DNA of 17,232 bases from Bacteroidales bacterium (lineage in GTDB: Bacteria; Bacteroidota; Bacteroidia; Bacteroidales; UBA10428), in contig DAOUOU010000039.1 of assembly GCA_030626465.1 (NCBI GenBank), positions 1 through 17,232 of the forward strand, written 5' to 3'. A program made the position numbers and the translations under genes. The notes below the pieces were generated by a model. The model saw only the letters and a list, made by a program, of their open reading frames with translations, did no database searches and was not told where the DNA came from. Positions 8,079-14,970 of the stretch are shown piece after piece (the stretch's first letter is position 1; the number at the start of each line of letters is the position of its first letter).

Positions 8079-9644
8079 ATGAAGAAAAATGTACTTTTAT
8101 TTGTTGTTCTATTTGCAAGCTTAAGTTTTGCATTTGGACAAGGTGATATCAGTGTCACTGCTCCCTATGTGGCAGGTACAAATGGTTTTGATGATTGGTC
8201 TTTTCCTCATTATCAGCAAGGAGCTAATGTTGAGTTCGCAGGAACCTATGATGTTACAGGCTGTGATAGTGTGGAACTGAAGCTGTTGATTCTTGATATG
8301 GCCGCTGGTTGGGCTACTGTAACAGATCATGTTGTCCCATCAGACGGTACTAATGGAAAACCTATTGATGGTATAATTGATGGGATACTAACCATACCAG
8401 AGGATTTTCCGCTGCCTTCGGATCTGGCTGACACAATAGATCCTATTTATCTCTTCCAGGTTAGGGTAAATTATGATCCTGCTCTTGAGTTAGACCGGTA
8501 CTCTAATGGAACCCTGTCTCTATTCTCCGCCTATACCGATTCATTGGCCATGACCTATCCGGAATATTCCTTTGTTGGACAATTCAAGAGAGATTCAGTG
8601 TTCAATGTTCAGGGACATTATGGAATAACTGATGTTACAACTGTCGAACTTAAACTTTTACATCTCAACCCGAGTTGGGCACCCATCAGTGAGCATGTTG
8701 AAACCGTATACAGTTCAATGACTGGTGTAAACAGCGGACGTATAAACTATGATTTTCCGGTTCCTGCAGATTTCGATCTGACAGCAGATTTTCCGGATGA
8801 TATATTCCTTATCCAGACTGTGGTAACCTATTCTGGCAGCTCTCCTTTCTGGAATGCTTTTGTTGATGTGGTTGATGTGGTAGTGCCCAAGTCAGTAGAA
8901 ATAAGTGCTGATACACTGTATGTAAATGTGGGCCATGCGGATACTGCAAGTGCAACTGTCTATCCAATGGATGCAGAAGATAAAGTAGTTACCTGGGAAT
9001 CACTTGACGAGAGTGTTGTAACCATTGACGCAATGGGTATAATGGAAGGTATTGCCGAGGGCGAAGCAAAAATTGTTGTTACAACCAATACCAATAGCGT
9101 GACAGATACGTCGCTGGTAATTGTTATGGACCTTCGTGCTACAGGTGTAAGCCTTGATCAGACAGAAGTTACTTTATCTATTGGTGAGTCTGTAACCCTT
9201 GTAGCTACAGTTATGCCGGAAAATGCAGAAGATAAAACTGTAGGCTGGAGTTCCAGCGATGATTTTGCTGCAACTGTTGATGAAAATGGTGTTGTTACTG
9301 GTGTAAGTGTGGGAACAGCAACGATTACTGTTACTACAAACAGTATGGGACATACTGCAGAATGTGCAGTTACAGTTTCTGATGCAACAGCCATTAATGG
9401 TCTTGACCTGGAAGGTGTAAGTATTTATCCAAATCCGGCAAATAGTGAAATAAATATTTCCGGACTTGAAACCGGCAAATATGAAGTTGAGGTAATCAGC
9501 ATATTAGGATCTCAGCAGTTAAGGTCTAGTTTCAATGCCAGCGAAAACATGACTATATCTATTGAAACATTACCTGCCGGAACATACCTGCTTAAAATTA
9601 CAGGTGAAACCGGAGTTCACGTACAGAAATTAAACAAGTATTAG
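8079..9644 (+). CDS. T9SS-secreted protein: duplicated unknown N-terminal module, two BIG2 domains, Por tail
   Basis: 521 residues. A signal peptide (1-20, ending AFGQ) is followed by two related units of unrecognised family, ~24-150 and ~160-267. Both contain VELKLL, then a tryptophan and a histidine (GWATVTDH; SWAPISEH), then a P-x-D-F segment (IPEDFPLP; VPADFDLT) and a Y/FLxQ strand (IYLFQVRVNY; IFLIQTVVTY). Two BIG2 Ig-like domains follow (~270-350 and ~353-434), then a Por sorting tail (~447-521; SIYPNPANSEINI, LPAGTYLLKI). No catalytic motif is visible. The design, a paired N-terminal module on Ig spacers and exported to the cell surface, suggests a carbohydrate-binding or surface protein; this is inference. 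It has the shared operator and is followed by a good terminator. Confidence 0.8.
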   Translation: MKKNVLLFVVLFASLSFAFGQGDISVTAPYVAGTNGFDDWSFPHYQQGANVEFAGTYDVTGCDSVELKLLILDMAAGWATVTDHVVPSDGTNGKPIDGIIDGILTIPEDFPLPSDLADTIDPIYLFQVRVNYDPALELDRYSNGTLSLFSAYTDSLAMTYPEYSFVGQFKRDSVFNVQGHYGITDVTTVELKLLHLNPSWAPISEHVETVYSSMTGVNSGRINYDFPVPADFDLTADFPDDIFLIQTVVTYSGSSPFWNAFVDVVDVVVPKSVEISADTLYVNVGHADTASATVYPMDAEDKVVTWESLDESVVTIDAMGIMEGIAEGEAKIVVTTNTNSVTDTSLVIVMDLRATGVSLDQTEVTLSIGESVTLVATVMPENAEDKTVGWSSSDDFAATVDENGVVTGVSVGTATITVTTNSMGHTAECAVTVSDATAINGLDLEGVSIYPNPANSEINISGLETGKYEVEVISILGSQQLRSSFNASENMTISIETLPAGTYLLKITGETGVHVQKLNKY

Positions 9645-9702
9645 ATAGTTGATGAAAATTGTCTTTCATAGTAAGGTTTAGAGACAATAATTTATGTGGA
9701 GG

Positions 9703-9737
9703 AGAGGATTTCAGTTTTACTGGAATCCTCTTTTTAT
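9703..9737 (+). terminator. Rho-independent terminator after the 8079 gene
   Basis: AGAGGATTTCA (9703-9713) pairs with TGGAATCCTCT (9721-9731) with one G-T wobble and a 7-base loop, followed directly by a T-rich run (tttttatt). It lies ~60 bases after the stop and separates this gene from the sulfatase. Confidence 0.85.
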
Positions 9738-9847
9738 TATAGCTGTTTTACTCTGTTAAATTTATATTTATGTTGTACTACTGATTAGAGAATTGAATTT
9801 TTACTTGAATTTACAGGATTATTAAATCTGAAAACAAACAAAAAATT

Positions 9848-11380
9848 ATGCAAAGAATCACCCTATGCTTAACAATATTCGTTGCCTTATTAGTAAGCCG
9901 GTGTTCAGATAACTCCGAACAGATTAAACCCAATGTAATTATTATCTATGTTGATGATCTGGGTTATGGCGATGTTGGTTGTTATGGTGCCACCGGAGTT
10001 AAAACACCAAACATAGATGCCCTAGCTGCCGGAGGAGTAAAATTTTCCGATGCACATAGTCCTTCCTCCACCTGTACACCCTCAAGATATTCATTATTAA
10101 CCGGAACATTTGCATTTCGCAACAAAGCAGTAGTATTAAAAGGTGATGCATCATTGATTATTGAACCAGGCTCACAAACCTTACCTTCCCTTTTCTCAAA
10201 AGCAGGCTATACTACCGCAGTGATTGGCAAATGGCATTTAGGATTAGGTGATGGGTGTATTAACTGGAATGATTCTATAAAACCTGGTCCGAGAGAAATA
10301 GGCTTCGACTATAGTTTTCTCATTCCGGCAACAGGCGACAGAGTACCTACTGTATATATAGAAGATTATCATGTTGTGGGTCTCGATCCGGAAGATCCAA
10401 TTGAGGTGAGTTATATATCAAAAATTGGAGATAGACCAACAGGATTAAGTTATCCGGAATTACTTAAACAACCGGCAGATAGACAACATAGCAACACAAT
10501 TACTAATGGTATTAGCCGAATTGGTTTTATGGCAGGTGGCAAAACTGCACTATGGAAAGATGAAGACTTTCCATTTGTTTTAACCGAGAAGGCTAAAATA
10601 TTCATTGAGAAAAACAAGAAAAATCCATTCTTTCTGTATTTTTCATTCCATGATATTCACGTCCCCCGGATACCTAATGAACAATTTGTTGGTTCAAGCA
10701 CTATGGGGCCTCGCGGTGATGTAATAGCACAAATGGATTGGTGTACAGGTGAAATAGTCAAGTATCTCGAAATGCTTAATATTCACCAAAAAACCTTAAT
10801 CATCTTCAGCAGCGATAATGGTCCTGTACTTAATGATGGATACTCAGATAATTGTGTGGAAATGCTCGGGGATCATAAACCGTCCGGTCCTTTCAGAGGA
10901 GGAAAATATAGTTCCTTTGAAGCCGGAACTAGGGTGCCAACTATTAGTTATTGGCCCGGAAAAATTATTCCGGGAGAGAGTGATGCATTGCTAACCCAGG
11001 TTGATTTATTAGCCTCTCTTTCTTCACTTATCAATGTACCTGTTGAACATTCAGATAGTAAAGATCATCTGGATGCATGGTTAGGTTTGTCTGAAACAGG
11101 CAGAGATATTATGCTTGAGGAAAGTTATGTACTTGGCTTACGAAAGGGAGAATGGAAATACATTCCCGGCAGTGATAAAGACAATGATTGGATAGAAAAC
11201 ACAAAAAAAATCGAAAGCGGTATTTCACCTGAAGACAAACTCTATAATCTCAGGACTGATCCTGATGAATCAGTAAATGTCGCAGAGAAGTATCCAGAAA
11301 TGCTTATTGAAATGAAGGCTGCTTTGGAGACCATCCTTGGAGCTGAATATGAGGATAACAGGAAGGCTGAAGCCAAGTAG
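9848..11380 (+). CDS. Sulfatase, S1 (formylglycine) family
   Basis: A 510-residue sulfatase that would hydrolyse sulfate esters on a polysaccharide. The modification motif is C76-T-P-S-R80 followed by YSLLTG; C76 becomes formylglycine. Metal and substrate positions are visible: D36/D37 in YVDDLGYGD, K128 and H130 in GKWHLG, H268 and H271 in FHDIHVP, D323-N324 in SSDNGP, and K353 in FRGGK. Residues 1-19 form a hydrophobic signal ending VSRC; this could be a lipoprotein signal, but arginine before the cysteine is not a standard lipobox. Length is normal and no break is seen. The exact S1 subfamily and the sulfate position removed cannot be read from sequence alone. It lies after a terminator, lacks the shared operator, and is convergent with the lipoprotein GH117 gene. 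Confidence 0.93.
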   Translation: MQRITLCLTIFVALLVSRCSDNSEQIKPNVIIIYVDDLGYGDVGCYGATGVKTPNIDALAAGGVKFSDAHSPSSTCTPSRYSLLTGTFAFRNKAVVLKGDASLIIEPGSQTLPSLFSKAGYTTAVIGKWHLGLGDGCINWNDSIKPGPREIGFDYSFLIPATGDRVPTVYIEDYHVVGLDPEDPIEVSYISKIGDRPTGLSYPELLKQPADRQHSNTITNGISRIGFMAGGKTALWKDEDFPFVLTEKAKIFIEKNKKNPFFLYFSFHDIHVPRIPNEQFVGSSTMGPRGDVIAQMDWCTGEIVKYLEMLNIHQKTLIIFSSDNGPVLNDGYSDNCVEMLGDHKPSGPFRGGKYSSFEAGTRVPTISYWPGKIIPGESDALLTQVDLLASLSSLINVPVEHSDSKDHLDAWLGLSETGRDIMLEESYVLGLRKGEWKYIPGSDKDNDWIENTKKIESGISPEDKLYNLRTDPDESVNVAEKYPEMLIEMKAALETILGAEYEDNRKAEAK

Positions 11381-11393
11381 CTTCTAATTTTCC

Positions 11394-11426
11394 AAAAAAA
11401 ATGGACTATCCCAAAAGAAAGTCCAT
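11394..11426 (-). terminator. Rho-independent terminator of the lipoprotein GH117 gene
   Basis: On the - strand ATGGACT (11426-11420) pairs with AGTCCAT (11407-11401) around a 12-base loop and is followed by a run of seven T (11400-11394). It lies in the short gap between the convergent sulfatase and GH117 genes. The + strand side lacks a T-tract. Confidence 0.75.
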
Positions 11427-11453
11427 TCCCTAACCAACCATTAAAAACAATTA

Positions 11454-12662
11454 CTATTCTGATTTTGAATTCTCGCCTATAGCTACATGTGTTGTTACCC
11501 GCCACGATCTGAAGCCGCGAATATACTGATAGTCGTTATTCATATACTTATGAGTCAATCCCCATCGAAGAATTTCTGTGGGTTCAGCATCAATATCTGC
11601 TGAGCGGTTCAATCCGATTGCATGAGGGGCACCCTTAATTACTGATTTTATACTAAAGTTAATTCCATCCGGGGACCATTGAATGGTGTTTTTTTCAGGT
11701 CCGTCAGTTGTGATTAATGAAGCTATTCCACCGTTGTATGGCCAGACACAAATTTCATGTCCACTGTTGCTGATAGGATTAAAAGGTGATTTCACATAAG
11801 GACCATTGGGATTGTCAGCAATTGCAACTCCATGCCTTATCTGACGACCACCAAATGTTATCTCTTCTCCCATTTGCTCTCCCTTGTAGTACAGATAAAA
11901 TTTCCCCTTATATGGTATGATACATGGATCATGTAACTTATGACTATCGAAATCACCTTTTTTTTCCACATTAAAACGGTTGTCATCATCCCCCTTCCAG
12001 ATTCCATTGTCAGCCGGACTTAATATGGGTTTCTCCGACTTAGTCCATGGCCCATACGGGGAATCAGACCAGGCCAGTCCAACCTGATTCTTGACACGAA
12101 CATTGTATGGAGATTTGACAGTTTGATAAACAAGATAATACATTCCATCCCATTCCATCACTTCTACTGTAAATACCGATCGGTCATCGTAAGCACCTTT
12201 TGGCCCTCTGGGTACTGCAAGTTTTTCTTCTTTCCAGGTCAACCCATCTTCTGATGTTGCATACCAAATATCACATCTATCCCACGGAAATACTTTTTCA
12301 TTTTCTATATCTCCGGCAAAACCCTGGGTAGGACCTGTACTTCTAGAATACCAGACAAAATAATTCCCGTTGATTTTTAATACTGAACTGGGATCCCTTC
12401 TTACTATTCCCTCTTCGTAAGCCAGATCGCCCTTTAAATCAAAAACCTCAAATTCAATAAACCATTCATTGCCCACATCTTCCCACTGCAAAGCTCTTTT
12501 TGAAGCGGCACTCAGATATTCCTTGTTGGTGATGCCCAGTTGATCAAAATCCTGTTCACTATATATACTAGCATCAAACTTTCCCGGATTATGTGTGTCA
12601 CAAGTACATCCCCAATGAACTAATACAAGTCCTAATAATAAAAACCTAATAATGCTTTTCAT
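11454..12662 (-). CDS. GH117 lipoprotein, alpha-1,3-(3,6-anhydro)-L-galactosidase-like
   Basis: A 402-residue single-domain enzyme anchored by a lipoprotein signal (LVLVHWGC, C19). It shares long blocks with the secreted GH117 of the window: VFPWD, DDRSVFT, YYLVYQTVK, KGDFDSHK-HDPC, YLYYKGE-MGEE, NPI-N-GHE. Counting from the ATG at 12660-12662, D90 (RRDPS), D245 (HDPC) and H302-E303 (GHE) fall on the numbers I recall for the base, pKa-modulating Asp and unusual His acid of the characterised Bacteroides plebeius GH117. A TTG three codons upstream would also be in frame; I prefer the ATG. Expected role: removal of 3,6-anhydro-L-galactose from neoagaro-oligosaccharides. Some GH117 clades have other or unknown substrates. 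It has its own operator and promoter, and a terminator downstream. Confidence 0.9.
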   Translation of the reverse strand: MKSIIRFLLLGLVLVHWGCTCDTHNPGKFDASIYSEQDFDQLGITNKEYLSAASKRALQWEDVGNEWFIEFEVFDLKGDLAYEEGIVRRDPSSVLKINGNYFVWYSRSTGPTQGFAGDIENEKVFPWDRCDIWYATSEDGLTWKEEKLAVPRGPKGAYDDRSVFTVEVMEWDGMYYLVYQTVKSPYNVRVKNQVGLAWSDSPYGPWTKSEKPILSPADNGIWKGDDDNRFNVEKKGDFDSHKLHDPCIIPYKGKFYLYYKGEQMGEEITFGGRQIRHGVAIADNPNGPYVKSPFNPISNSGHEICVWPYNGGIASLITTDGPEKNTIQWSPDGINFSIKSVIKGAPHAIGLNRSADIDAEPTEILRWGLTHKYMNNDYQYIRGFRSWRVTTHVAIGENSKSE

Positions 12663-12702
12663 CGTGTTCAAATAAATTATTCTGATGCAATAAATTGTAT
12701 AT

Positions 12703-12710
12703 CAAACTTA
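12703..12710 (-). promoter_or_regulatory. Promoter -7 box of the lipoprotein GH117 gene (TAAGTTTG)
   Basis: Exact match to TAnnTTTG on the - strand. It starts 55 bp after the last operator half-site and about 40 bases before the ATG. Confidence 0.6.
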
Positions 12711-12727
12711 TCAAGAATTTTCCCGAT

Positions 12728-12760
12728 CAGCCCTTCGTATTTGGCTACATAAAAGGGCTG
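12728..12760. repeat. Inverted repeat between operator and -7 box
   Basis: CAGCCCTT (12728-12735) and AAGGGCTG (12753-12760) are perfect 8-base arms around a 17-base spacer. There is no T-tract, so a terminator for the upstream AraC gene is doubtful. It could be a second protein-binding site or chance. Confidence 0.4.
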
Positions 12761-12764
12761 TGTT

Positions 12765-12810
12765 TGATAATGGAGTGCGCATTTGATAATTCACAGGGGG
12801 TAAATGGAAT
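12765..12810 (-). promoter_or_regulatory. Three-half-site direct-repeat operator upstream of the lipoprotein GH117 gene
   Basis: Read toward the GH117 gene the half-sites are ATTCCA (12810-12805), TTATCA (12789-12784) and TTATCA (12770-12765), with steps of 21 and 19 bp. The first is followed by tttaCCCCC. Spacing, orientation and the distance to the -7 box equal those upstream of susC. It fills the gap directly after the AraC gene's stop codon. Confidence 0.6.
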
Positions 12811-13683
12811 TCAGACAGCTTTAAAGATTGCGCGATATTCTAATGGTGGCATATTACTTATGCCTTTAAAGCATTGGTTAAAATAGACTATAGAACTAAA
12901 TCCACATTCATAGCCTATTTTATTTGAAGGTAGATTGGTATTAATTAGCAATTGTTGTGCAAAATCAATACGAATTTCCTTCAGATACTGAGAGAATGTA
13001 CGTTGTGTTATTTTTTTAAAGAATCGACAAAATGAACTCACATTCATTTCAACCAAGCTGGCAACATCATTTACCTTGATATTATGCATGTAATTATTCA
13101 TAACAAATTCATGCGCCTTCTTTATCCGATCCGATTTTGTAATAAATGCATTCGAGGTGTTATCCCTTGATAATATTGTCCTGTAATTATCTCGTTGAAA
13201 CAGATCGAGTATGGCAATTAACTGCAATAATTTGCTAAGACCTTTTAACTTAGGTAGCTCTAACATGCATTGAACAATGTCTGAATTACCTTCTGTAAGT
13301 AATTGTAGTCCATGTTCAGCTTTATGTAGCACTGTATCTATATTTTTCATTTCGGGTAGATTCACAAAGGTATTGCCGAAAATCGATCTGTTAAACTGAA
13401 CAAATACCGACTCGCAGATACCTGGATTTTCTTCATTGAAGAAGGATGGATCAGAAAACCAGGCGTGATGTATGTTTCCTCCAATAAGTACTAAATCACC
13501 CTCTTTAAATGCACTTTGATTATCTCCAATAACTCTTGTGCCATAACCCTTAGTTATCAGCAACAATTCATATTCAGGGTGGTAATGCCATGTACGTTCA
13601 AACCATTTATTACTATACTGACCAACATAGAATGATTCTGTAGGTTTTTTAGTTATTCGCTCAATTTTTGGAATCATTCTCAT
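12811..13683 (-). CDS. AraC-family transcriptional regulator with cupin-type sensor domain
   Basis: About 290 residues. The N-terminal half is a cupin-like sugar-sensing domain (HYHPEYELLLITKG, then FKEGDLVLIGGNIHHAW). The C-terminal ~100 residues are an AraC HTH pair (VNDVASLVEMNVSSFCRFFK; LLINTNLPSNKIGYECGFSS, then YFNQCFKGISNMPPLEYR). The frame can be extended to a TTG at 13708-13710, but that codon lies within a perfect -7 box (TATATTTG, 13708-13715), so translation should start at the ATG at 13681-13683 or the next one two codons on. It lacks a signal peptide and is cytoplasmic. It is divergent from the UroD-like gene and upstream of the lipoprotein GH117 gene. It may control the catabolic genes on either side by sensing an imported sugar; this is inferred from position. 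Confidence 0.88.
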   Translation of the reverse strand: MRMIPKIERITKKPTESFYVGQYSNKWFERTWHYHPEYELLLITKGYGTRVIGDNQSAFKEGDLVLIGGNIHHAWFSDPSFFNEENPGICESVFVQFNRSIFGNTFVNLPEMKNIDTVLHKAEHGLQLLTEGNSDIVQCMLELPKLKGLSKLLQLIAILDLFQRDNYRTILSRDNTSNAFITKSDRIKKAHEFVMNNYMHNIKVNDVASLVEMNVSSFCRFFKKITQRTFSQYLKEIRIDFAQQLLINTNLPSNKIGYECGFSSIVYFNQCFKGISNMPPLEYRAIFKAV

Positions 13684-13707
13684 ATTTTGCCACTTCGATT
13701 TGAAATG

Positions 13708-13715
13708 CAAATATA
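13708..13715 (-). promoter_or_regulatory. Promoter -7 box of the AraC gene (TATATTTG)
   Basis: Exact match to TAnnTTTG, about 25 bases before the ATG at 13683. It overlaps the upstream TTG codon and so decides the start. Confidence 0.5.
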
Positions 13716-13762
13716 ACTAAACAAAAATCAATATAATGAAACTAATAGCCATAGCAAATTCA

Positions 13763-13770
13763 TATTTTTG
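13763..13770 (+). promoter_or_regulatory. Candidate -7 box of the UroD-like/symporter operon (TATTTTTG)
   Basis: Exact match to TAnnTTTG, 58 bases before the UroD-like start codon. No convincing -33 element and no copy of the three-half-site operator lies in this 145-base divergent region. Confidence 0.4.
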
Positions 13771-13828
13771 CTTTACGGGAATAAAAGAATATTTAAGTAA
13801 ATGGATTGCTAAATAAAAGAACAATTTA

Positions 13829-14842
13829 ATGACTAAGAGAGATTTAATAAAAATGGTGCTCGATGGTAAAAAGCCACCTTACGTACCCTGGTCATTTAAA
13901 TTTACTCTTGAACCTTTGCAGGAGCTTCAAAAACATTACAAGGTTGAAGATTTAGACATTCCCCTAGGAAACCATATCTTAAACCTGGGTAGCGACATAG
14001 GTTTCTTTGAGGAAATTGAACCAGATATGTTTAAGGATGTGTTTAAAGTTGTTTGGGACAGAACTATTGATAAAGATATCGGGAATCCGGTGGAAAGTCT
14101 AATTCAAGAGCCTTCAATGGAAAATGTATTTTTTCCTGATCCGCATGATCCCCGTTTTTATGCTAACATCGAGCCAGAAATTGAAAAGAAGCCAGATCTG
14201 TTCCGGGTTTTTCAGATTGGGTTTTCACTTTATGAACGTGCCTGGTCAATGCGGGGTATGGAGAATTTGTTGATGGACTTTATGATAAATCCTGACTTCG
14301 TGCATCAATTGATGGAGAGAATTGCCGACTACAATATTGCTATGGTGGATAAAGCACTGGAGTACGACATCGATGCAGTTTACTTTGGCGACGACTGGGG
14401 GCAGCAATCAGGCCTAATTATGGGTATTGATATCTGGAAAGAATTTATATATCCACAATTAAAAAGAATGTATAAGCGTGTTCGTGATGCAGGCAAATAT
14501 GTGATGATTCATAGCTGTGGAGATGTTGATGAATTGTTTCCTTTATTAATTGATACCGGGTTGAACTGTTTCAATCCTTTCCAGCCGGAAGTTATGGATG
14601 TCGATGAAATTCTGTCAGTGTACAGAGGCAAACTGGCATTCCATGGTGGTTTATCCATGCAAAAAACATTACCATTTGGAACTCCTGAGGATGTACGTAA
14701 AGAATCAGAACATCTACTTGAATTAGGCAAGGAGGGTGGCTATATTTTCTCTCCCTCTCATTCAGTGGAAAGCGATACCTCTATGGAAAATATTCTTACG
14801 TTTATAAATGTTGCACAGAATCAGCCAAATTTTAAAACCTAA
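13829..14842 (+). CDS. Uroporphyrinogen decarboxylase (UroD)-fold protein, methyltransferase-like
   Basis: 337 residues of the UroD superfamily, which holds both heme-pathway decarboxylase and corrinoid-linked methyltransferases such as MtaA, MtbA and CmuA. Visible features: an internal AVYFGDDWGQQSGLIMG block (183-199), H228-S-C230-G (IHSCGDVDELFP), and a late SPSHSVESDTSMENI segment with H311 where MtaA-type proteins carry a third zinc ligand (usually cysteine). H228, C230 and H311 could form a zinc site. The N-terminal start and length are normal, with no signal peptide. A housekeeping HemE role is unlikely: the gene sits in a sugar-catabolic cluster and the late motif differs. It is probably co-transcribed with the galactose-type symporter. 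The substrate is not known; acting on a methylated sugar or methyl transfer is a hypothesis. Confidence 0.75.
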   Translation: MTKRDLIKMVLDGKKPPYVPWSFKFTLEPLQELQKHYKVEDLDIPLGNHILNLGSDIGFFEEIEPDMFKDVFKVVWDRTIDKDIGNPVESLIQEPSMENVFFPDPHDPRFYANIEPEIEKKPDLFRVFQIGFSLYERAWSMRGMENLLMDFMINPDFVHQLMERIADYNIAMVDKALEYDIDAVYFGDDWGQQSGLIMGIDIWKEFIYPQLKRMYKRVRDAGKYVMIHSCGDVDELFPLLIDTGLNCFNPFQPEVMDVDEILSVYRGKLAFHGGLSMQKTLPFGTPEDVRKESEHLLELGKEGGYIFSPSHSVESDTSMENILTFINVAQNQPNFKT

Positions 14843-14847
14843 TAATT

Positions 14848-14946
14848 ATGGAAGATCTGCAAAACAAGTTTACAAAAGCCATTGAGTTTAAAAAACTGAA
14901 AAAACCTCTCCATTTCTACCTGACTTTGCTGGTCATACTGCACTAA
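14848..14946 (+). CDS. Possible 32-residue membrane-associated small protein
   Basis: An ATG five bases after the UroD-like stop opens a 32-residue frame, MEDLQNKFTKAIEFKKLKKP followed by LHFYLTLLVILH. The first half is basic and amphipathic; the end is hydrophobic. It lies in the operon, 24 bases before the symporter start. It could be a small membrane peptide linked to the symporter, the remnant of a deleted gene, or chance. I recognise no family. Confidence 0.35.
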   Translation: MEDLQNKFTKAIEFKKLKKPLHFYLTLLVILH

Positions 14947-14970
14947 CGAATTAACCTCATTCAGAATACT

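Noticed and set aside
8990..9380. Internal repeat in the 8079 gene as a mobile or recombination repeat
   Set aside because: It is the tandem pair of BIG2 Ig-like domains, which is normal for such proteins.
5367..12662. GH43-type glycosidase call for the two GH117-like proteins
   Set aside because: The fold is related, but the GHE, HDPC and RRDPS motifs at GH117 positions fit GH117 better.
13684..13710. TTG start of the AraC regulator
   Set aside because: The codon overlaps a perfect -7 box, so the transcript would start after it.
13829..14842. Heme biosynthesis HemE
   Set aside because: It is in a sugar-catabolic operon and has HSCG and SPSHS motifs closer to the methyltransferase-like branch.
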